Under the pieces are notes generated by a model, which saw only the letters and a list, made by a program, of their open reading frames with translations, did no database searches and had not been told where the DNA came from. Both the position numbers and the translations under genes were made by a program. DNA of 64,000 nucleotides from assembly GCF_000478985.1 (NCBI RefSeq), contig NZ_AWXB01000005.1:24126-88125 (forward strand). Reading direction: 5' to 3'. The number at the start of each line of letters is the position of its first letter. The first letter of the stretch is position 1. Shown piece after piece: positions 60,722 to 64,000 of the stretch. Source of the DNA: Peptoniphilus sp. BV3C26. GTDB lineage: Bacteria; Bacillota; Clostridia; Tissierellales; Peptoniphilaceae.

Positions 60722-60746
60722 GAGCAAGATTAAGTCTTGCTCTTTT
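60722..60746 (+). terminator. Terminator of the small basic protein gene
   Basis: GAGCAAGA-TTAAG-TCTTGCTC (8-bp perfect stem) then TTTT on plus, 19 bp after the TAG. It abuts the stop of the converging Cro-like gene. Confidence 0.8.
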
Positions 60747-60954
60747 ACATATTCATAAATATTGTGCAAGCATCTTCAAAACTTAACTCTAAAGCCTTGC
60801 AAATATCTTTTATGTCTCCTAGGTTTAGCTTTTCGCCGTCATTTGATATCTTTCTATATAGGGTGTTTTTATCCATTCCTATTTTTTTAGAAAGACTTGT
60901 CATATTTAGATTTTGTTCGGCAACCTTGCCTTTAAGTTTTAAAATGTTTAGCAA
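60745..60954 (-). CDS. XRE-type helix-turn-helix protein (Cro-like 2)
   Basis: 69 aa: MTSLSKKIGMDKNTLYRKIS (about 18-37) is a HTH of the Cro/CI class, and LGDIKDICKALELSFED follows. TTG start at 60954 after AAGGTGA. Probably a second early regulator acting on the repressor or early promoter. Confidence 0.8.
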   Translation of the reverse strand: MLNILKLKGKVAEQNLNMTSLSKKIGMDKNTLYRKISNDGEKLNLGDIKDICKALELSFEDACTIFMNM

Positions 60955-60984
60955 TTTTAATCACCTTCCTTTTCCAATTATTCT

Positions 60985-61001
60985 GTTGCTTAGTACGTAA
61001 C
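60985..61001. promoter_or_regulatory. Operator O4 of the phage switch
   Basis: GTTGCTTAGTACGTAAC, 17 bp with half-sites GTTGCT and GTTACG around 5 bp. It covers the stop codon region of the first Cro-like gene. No promoter is clear here; it may serve as an accessory or roadblock site. Confidence 0.55.
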
Positions 61002-61196
61002 TTTATTTGCAAAAAAAATTTCCATTGGCTCTTTAATATCTAAGATTTCAATTAATTTATTGATCTCATCTGTATTAAATATCTCGTCTTTCATCCTTCT
61101 TCTTAGTGTATTTGGTGTTATACCTAGTTCTCTAGCTATATCTTGTTGTGTATATCCTTTTTCTATAAATAATCCCTTTAGCTTATTAATATTCAA
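60990..61196 (-). CDS. Cro-like helix-turn-helix protein
   Basis: 68 aa: GYTQQDIARELGITPNTLRRRMKDE (about 14-38) is a clear XRE helix-turn-helix. First gene of the leftward lytic operon, divergent from the repressor, so the Cro of this phage by position. TTG start at 61196 with GGAGGTGG ahead. Confidence 0.85.
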   Translation of the reverse strand: MNINKLKGLFIEKGYTQQDIARELGITPNTLRRRMKDEIFNTDEINKLIEILDIKEPMEIFFANKVTY

Positions 61197-61218
61197 AAAA
61201 CCACCTCCATTTATTAAT

Positions 61219-61344
61219 GTTTCTTACTGAGTAACTTTATAATACTATGCTTTTTGTTGCTTGTCAAGCGATTATTTTAACTTTTTACTAAATTTTTGTT
61301 GCTTTTAGAGTAATTTTTTGTTATTATAAATGAAAGAAAGGGGG
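61219..61344. promoter_or_regulatory. Lysogeny switch: divergent promoters and operators O1-O3
   Basis: Operators of the form GTTGCT-N5-AGTAAC: O1 61219-61235, O2 61256-61272, O3 61298-61314. Leftward promoter: TTGACA (61262-61267), 17 bp, TATTAT (61239-61244); O2 covers its -35 and O1 lies at its start point. Rightward promoter: TTGCTT (61299-61304), 17 bp, TATTAT (61322-61327); O3 covers its -35. This gives repression of lytic genes and autoregulation of the repressor. Confidence 0.8.
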
Positions 61345-61351
61345 ATAAATA

Positions 61352-61999
61352 ATGAATATTGGGGATAGAATTAAACAAAAAAGACTTGAAAACAAAATGA
61401 CTTTAGAAGATTTGGGGAAAAGGGCAGATGTAAATAAAGCTACTATTCAAAGATATGAAAGTGGCAAAATTACAAATATTCCTTCGGATAGAATTGAAAG
61501 AATTTCAGAAGCCTTGGGTGTATCCCCTGCTTACCTCATGGGTTGGGAAGATAGCGTTGAAGTCTTAGGCTATGCGGACATAAGCTATCAATATCCATTT
61601 ATTGAGTCAATAGCTGCGGGATCTCCATTGACTATTGAAGCAATCGTCAACGCTCCTACAATAACATTGCCTAATTATCTACTTGGAAAATATGCAAATA
61701 ATAAAAACATAATGATAATGAAGGTCAATGGTTCTTCAATGGATCGGCTTTTCCCTGACGGGTCTCTAATTGCTGTATTAAGAAATCATGATGTAGAAAA
61801 TCTTAATAATGGTGATATTGTAGTTTTTCAGCACGACTATGAATACTCCGTTAAGCATTTTTACAATTATTCGGATAAAATCGTCTTCCGTCCTAACTCC
61901 TCTAACGAAGTCTTTACAGATATAGTTTTTAAAAAAGATGATAGTTTAAATGTTGAAATAATCGGCAAAGTCGTTATGTATAATGTTGTTTTAGATTAA
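61352..61999 (+). CDS. CI-like repressor, HTH plus S24 (LexA-type) self-cleavage domain
   Basis: 215 aa. XRE helix-turn-helix at about 5-60 (MTLEDLGKRADVNKATIQRYE), then the S24 domain. The cleavage site is likely A89-G90 (IAAGSP), the nucleophile S129 (NGSSMDRLFPDG) and the base K168 (YSVKHFY). So induction by RecA in the SOS response is expected. GGGGG ribosome site. It reads together with int. Confidence 0.93.
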   Translation: MNIGDRIKQKRLENKMTLEDLGKRADVNKATIQRYESGKITNIPSDRIERISEALGVSPAYLMGWEDSVEVLGYADISYQYPFIESIAAGSPLTIEAIVNAPTITLPNYLLGKYANNKNIMIMKVNGSSMDRLFPDGSLIAVLRNHDVENLNNGDIVVFQHDYEYSVKHFYNYSDKIVFRPNSSNEVFTDIVFKKDDSLNVEIIGKVVMYNVVLD

Positions 62000-62011
62000 T
62001 GAGGTGATATT

Positions 62012-63064
62012 ATGAAAAAAGCTAACGGCTATGGGTCAGTTACAAAGTTGAGTGGAAATAGAAGAAAACCATTTATAGTAAGAGTAACTACCGGCTATAC
62101 TGATACAGGACAAGAAATTAGAAAGATATTAGGATACTTCCAAACAAGGAAAGAAGCTGAAATATATCTCGCTAAATATAATGACAATCCTAACATTGGT
62201 AACAGCATAACCTTTGGTCAAGCTTATAAAATGTTTGAAGAAGCAAGATTTGATAAGATTTCAAGCTCCACTGTAGCAACATATAAATTTGCTTGGAAAT
62301 ATTGGGAGCCTTTAAAAGATAGAAATATTAGGGAAATTAAAAAAAGTGATCTTCAAAAAGTTTTAGATAACATTGAACTAAAATCATACTCATCAAAAAA
62401 ACAAATGAAAACAGTAGCCATTCAAATTTATAAAATAGCAATGGAAAATGACTTTTGCGAAGTTAATCGTGGTGAAATGATTGAACTCCCACGAAAAAAC
62501 AATTTGAATGATATAAAGATATTTAACGAAGAAGAAATTGAAATTTTGTGGAGAAATAAATTCAAAGATTGGGTGGACTCAATTTTATTTATGCTTTATA
62601 CAGGAGACAGGGTCGGTGAAATGTTAACCTTAACTAAAGATAAGATAGATATGAAAGAAAAAATAATCAAATGGGGAAATAAGACCCAAGCTGGTAAAAA
62701 TAAAATAACTCCAATACATCCAGCATTATTCCCGTTTATATTAAAACGCTATAATTCTTCAAGATCATACCTATTTGAAAAAGAAGGACAAAAAATAAGC
62801 ACTGATTATTATAGAAAATACATTTACTATCCACTTTTAGAAGATTTAGAACTACCTAAATTAAGACCACATTCTTGTAGACATTATTTTGCAAATTTAT
62901 GTAATAAATACATTTCAAATAAAGATTCAATAAGTAGACTAATGGGGCACGAAGATTATTCATTAACTTCAAACGTTTATACCTCTACTGATATAGAATT
63001 ATTAAGAAAATCTATAAACAATATTCCAATTGGTAGTTATATAGATAAAGCAATTAATAAATAA
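62012..63064 (+). CDS. int: Tyrosine-family site-specific integrase
   Basis: 350 aa. N-terminal AP2-like arm-binding domain (about 4-55), core-binding domain (about 65-155), catalytic domain with R200 (TGDRVGEM), K224, H287-R290 (HSCRH), H313 (MGHEDY) and Y323 (NVYTST). Ends 137 bp before attR. Inserts into tRNA-Arg(ACG). GAGGTGAT ribosome site, 12 bp after the repressor stop. Confidence 0.96.
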   Translation: MKKANGYGSVTKLSGNRRKPFIVRVTTGYTDTGQEIRKILGYFQTRKEAEIYLAKYNDNPNIGNSITFGQAYKMFEEARFDKISSSTVATYKFAWKYWEPLKDRNIREIKKSDLQKVLDNIELKSYSSKKQMKTVAIQIYKIAMENDFCEVNRGEMIELPRKNNLNDIKIFNEEEIEILWRNKFKDWVDSILFMLYTGDRVGEMLTLTKDKIDMKEKIIKWGNKTQAGKNKITPIHPALFPFILKRYNSSRSYLFEKEGQKISTDYYRKYIYYPLLEDLELPKLRPHSCRHYFANLCNKYISNKDSISRLMGHEDYSLTSNVYTSTDIELLRKSINNIPIGSYIDKAINK

Positions 63065-63068
63065 CGTA

Positions 63069-63120
63069 GTTACCAATGCGTTACCAACGTGTTACCAATG
63101 CGTTACCAACGTGTTACCAA
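63069..63120. promoter_or_regulatory. Integrase arm-type sites at attR (five)
   Basis: GTTACCAA at 63069, 63080, 63091, 63102 and 63113 (start positions), all in one orientation at exactly 11 bp spacing; spacers alternate TGC and CGT. They begin 4 bp after the int stop and end 80 bp before the core. Confidence 0.82.
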
Positions 63121-63168
63121 CCGTCTAAATTTTAGGGTATTTTATAAGAAATATCGTAAAAATAAAAT

Positions 63169-63198
63169 AAACGTTAGAATGTTTAAATTCCAACGTTT
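63169..63198. terminator. Phage-borne terminator between int and the tRNA array
   Basis: AAACGTTAGAA and TTCCAACGTTT pair over 11 bp with one mismatch (loop of 8). Plus tail TTTTGATT (end of int); minus tail ATTTTATTTTT (end of the tRNA transcript). It touches the attR core, so it replaces the tRNA terminator stranded at attL. Confidence 0.6.
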
Positions 63199-63200
63199 TG

Positions 63201-63250
63201 ATTGGCGCGCCTTAGAGGATTCGAACCCCCGGCCTTTTGATCCGTAGTCA
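63201..63250. repeat. attR core within tRNA-Arg
   Basis: 50-bp copy identical to attL (32862-32911). It runs from two bases outside the CCA end of tRNA-Arg up to just past the anticodon loop. Confidence 0.95.
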
Positions 63251-63279
63251 AACGCTCTATCCAGCTGAGCTAAAGGCGC
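63203..63279 (-). tRNA. tRNA-Arg(ACG), prophage target
   Basis: 77 nt with encoded CCA; acceptor GCGCCTT/AAGGCGC, T arm GGGGGTTCGAATCC, anticodon ACG in loop CTACGGA. The 3' half is phage-supplied but identical, so the tRNA stays functional. Confidence 0.97.
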
Positions 63280-63290
63280 ATACAAAAAAA

Positions 63291-63365
63291 TGGAGCGGAT
63301 GACGAGATTCGAACTCGCGACCCTCGCCTTGGCAAGGCGATGCTCTACCACTGAGCCACATCCGC
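63291..63365 (-). tRNA. tRNA-Gly(GCC)
   Basis: 75 nt with encoded CCA; acceptor GCGGATG/CATCCGC, anticodon loop TTGCCAA. Confidence 0.97.
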
Positions 63366-63398
63366 ATAAGTAATTTTATTTTATTGTTTAATTTTTAT

Positions 63399-63484
63399 TG
63401 GTGGAGGAGAGTGGATTTGAACCACTGAAAGCGATGCTAACGGATTTACAGTCCGTCCCCTTTGGCCAACTTGGGTACTCCTCC
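63399..63484 (-). tRNA. tRNA-Tyr(GTA)
   Basis: 86 nt, class II with long variable arm; acceptor GGAGGAG/CTCCTCC, anticodon loop CTGTAAA, CCA encoded. Confidence 0.97.
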
Positions 63485-63498
63485 ATATGAAAAAATAA

Positions 63499-63574
<76 letters not shown>

Positions 63575-63594
63575 AAGTTCCATTCTCTTTTCTT

Positions 63595-63671
63595 TGGCGA
63601 CCTGGATCGGGCTCGAACCGACGACCTCCAGCGTGACAGGCTGGCATTCTAACCAGCTGAACTACCAGGCC
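63595..63671 (-). tRNA. tRNA-Asp(GTC)
   Basis: 77 nt; acceptor GGCCTGG/CCAGGTC with one G-U, anticodon loop CTGTCAC, CCA encoded. Confidence 0.97.
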
Positions 63672-63675
63672 ATTT

Positions 63676-63751
63676 TGGTGGACACAATAGGGCTCGAACC
63701 TATGACCCCCTGCTTGTAAGGCAGATGCTCTCCCAACTGAGCTATGCGTCC
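63676..63751 (-). tRNA. tRNA-Val(TAC)
   Basis: 76 nt; acceptor GGACGCA/TGTGTCC with one G-U, anticodon loop CTTACAA, CCA encoded. U34 of this tRNA class is a possible target of the trhP/trmR pathway. Confidence 0.97.
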
Positions 63752-63756
63752 TTATT

Positions 63757-63831
63757 TGGTGACCCTGTCGGGAATCGAACCCGAGATACCACCGTGAAAG
63801 GGTGGTGTCTTAACCGCTTGACCACAGGGCC
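63757..63831 (-). tRNA. tRNA-Glu(TTC)
   Basis: 75 nt; acceptor GGCCCTG/CAGGGTC with one G-U, anticodon loop CTTTCAC, CCA encoded. Confidence 0.97.
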
Positions 63832-63834
63832 TTA

Positions 63835-63911
63835 TGGTAGCGGCGAAGAGATTTGAACTCCTGACACTTCGGGTATGAACCGAATGCTCTAGCCATCTGA
63901 GCTACGCCGCC
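63835..63911 (-). tRNA. tRNA-Met(CAT), elongator
   Basis: 77 nt; acceptor GGCGGCG/CGCCGCT, anticodon loop TTCATAC, stem TTCGG. Body fits elongator Met rather than the lysidine-modified Ile2 tRNA. CCA encoded. Confidence 0.9.
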
Positions 63912-63923
63912 TTATTAAAAAAA

Positions 63924-64000
<77 letters not shown>

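Larger units (their letters stand above)
32862..63250. mobile_element. Temperate contractile-tailed prophage integrated in tRNA-Arg(ACG)
   Basis: Bounded by identical 50-bp repeats; about 30.3 kb between corresponding positions. It carries integrase, CI-like repressor and Cro-like genes, replication initiator, late regulator, packaging, head, contractile tail (sheath, tube, baseplate J, PAAR spike), fibre and a lysis cassette with amidase and two holins. All structural genes look full length, so the phage may be functional. Cargo: a MuF-fused toxin with a candidate immunity gene, and an ATPase/TOPRIM-like pair. Confidence 0.96.

Noticed and set aside
63062..63120. CRISPR array
   Set aside because: The five 8-bp units with 3-bp spacers at 11-bp pitch are far too short for CRISPR; they match the attL pair and are integrase arm sites.
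63142..63351. 69-codon minus-strand frame over the tRNA genes
   Set aside because: It translates tRNA-Gly and tRNA-Arg sequence; a typical false ORF over tRNAs.
63835..63911. tRNA-Ile2 (CAT, lysidine type)
   Set aside because: Acceptor and anticodon stem (GGCGGCG, TTCGG) fit elongator tRNA-Met of Firmicutes, not the Ile2 body.

Overview
The window is low-GC DNA from a Gram-positive anaerobe, most likely a Gram-positive anaerobic coccus of the Peptoniphilaceae (Tissierellia). The evidence is the mraZ-rsmH-ftsL-PBP-mraY cluster, the SufCBDSU order with SufU, IreB/RuvX/DUF1292 next to alaS, RNase J, strong AGGAGG ribosome sites and CCA-encoding tRNAs. The genus is an inference; no rRNA is present.

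Chromosomal part, 1-32,860, almost all on the minus strand. The start of the dcw cluster (mraZ, rsmH, ftsL, a two-PASTA class B PBP and the 5' part of mraY) lies behind a 10-bp-pitch MraZ operator. Then come pdxS and a divergent, frameshifted pdxR-like regulator. From ireB down to udk runs a tightly overlapping string: ruvX, DUF1292, fur, rnj, trmR, trhP, udk. The last three are a wobble-uridine tRNA modification neighbourhood. Beyond alaS and an AI-2E-type exporter lies the Fe-S cluster operon sufCBDSU, followed by an IscR-like regulator and a second cysteine desulfurase. Next are a lantibiotic-immunity-type ABC exporter operon with a split two-component system, a second two-component system, intergenic repeats and two secreted proteins, one with two copper-amine-oxidase-like stalk repeats.

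Prophage, 32,862-63,250. A complete-looking temperate contractile-tailed phage sits in the 3' half of tRNA-Arg(ACG), flanked by 50-bp direct repeats. The integrase and CI-like repressor read rightward; all lytic genes read leftward from the switch at about 61.3 kb: Cro-like proteins, small early genes, a Gp157-like protein, a Lin1244-type initiator carrying iterons, DUF1064 and an ArpU-like late regulator. Then follow terS, terL, portal, MuF, scaffold, capsid, connectors, sheath, tube, chaperone (with a -1 frameshift site), tape measure, baseplate, fibre, XkdX, XhlA, amidase and two holins. Integrase arm sites, a four-site repressor operator set and terminators can be read directly.

Two cargo modules stand out. 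One is a MuF head protein fused to a papain-like toxin domain, followed by a 67-aa candidate immunity gene. The other is an AAA ATPase plus a TOPRIM/RloB-like partner with its own promoter and terminator, placed between the late regulator and terS; it resembles PARIS/AbiL-type two-gene defence systems. A candidate ~60-nt plus-strand RNA and a 45-aa basic protein with its own promoter and terminator lie in the early region.

Right edge, 63,203-64,000: nine tRNA genes on the minus strand (fMet, Met, Glu, Val, Asp, Thr, Tyr, Gly, Arg in transcription order). The array's original terminator is now stranded about 30 kb away, at attL.
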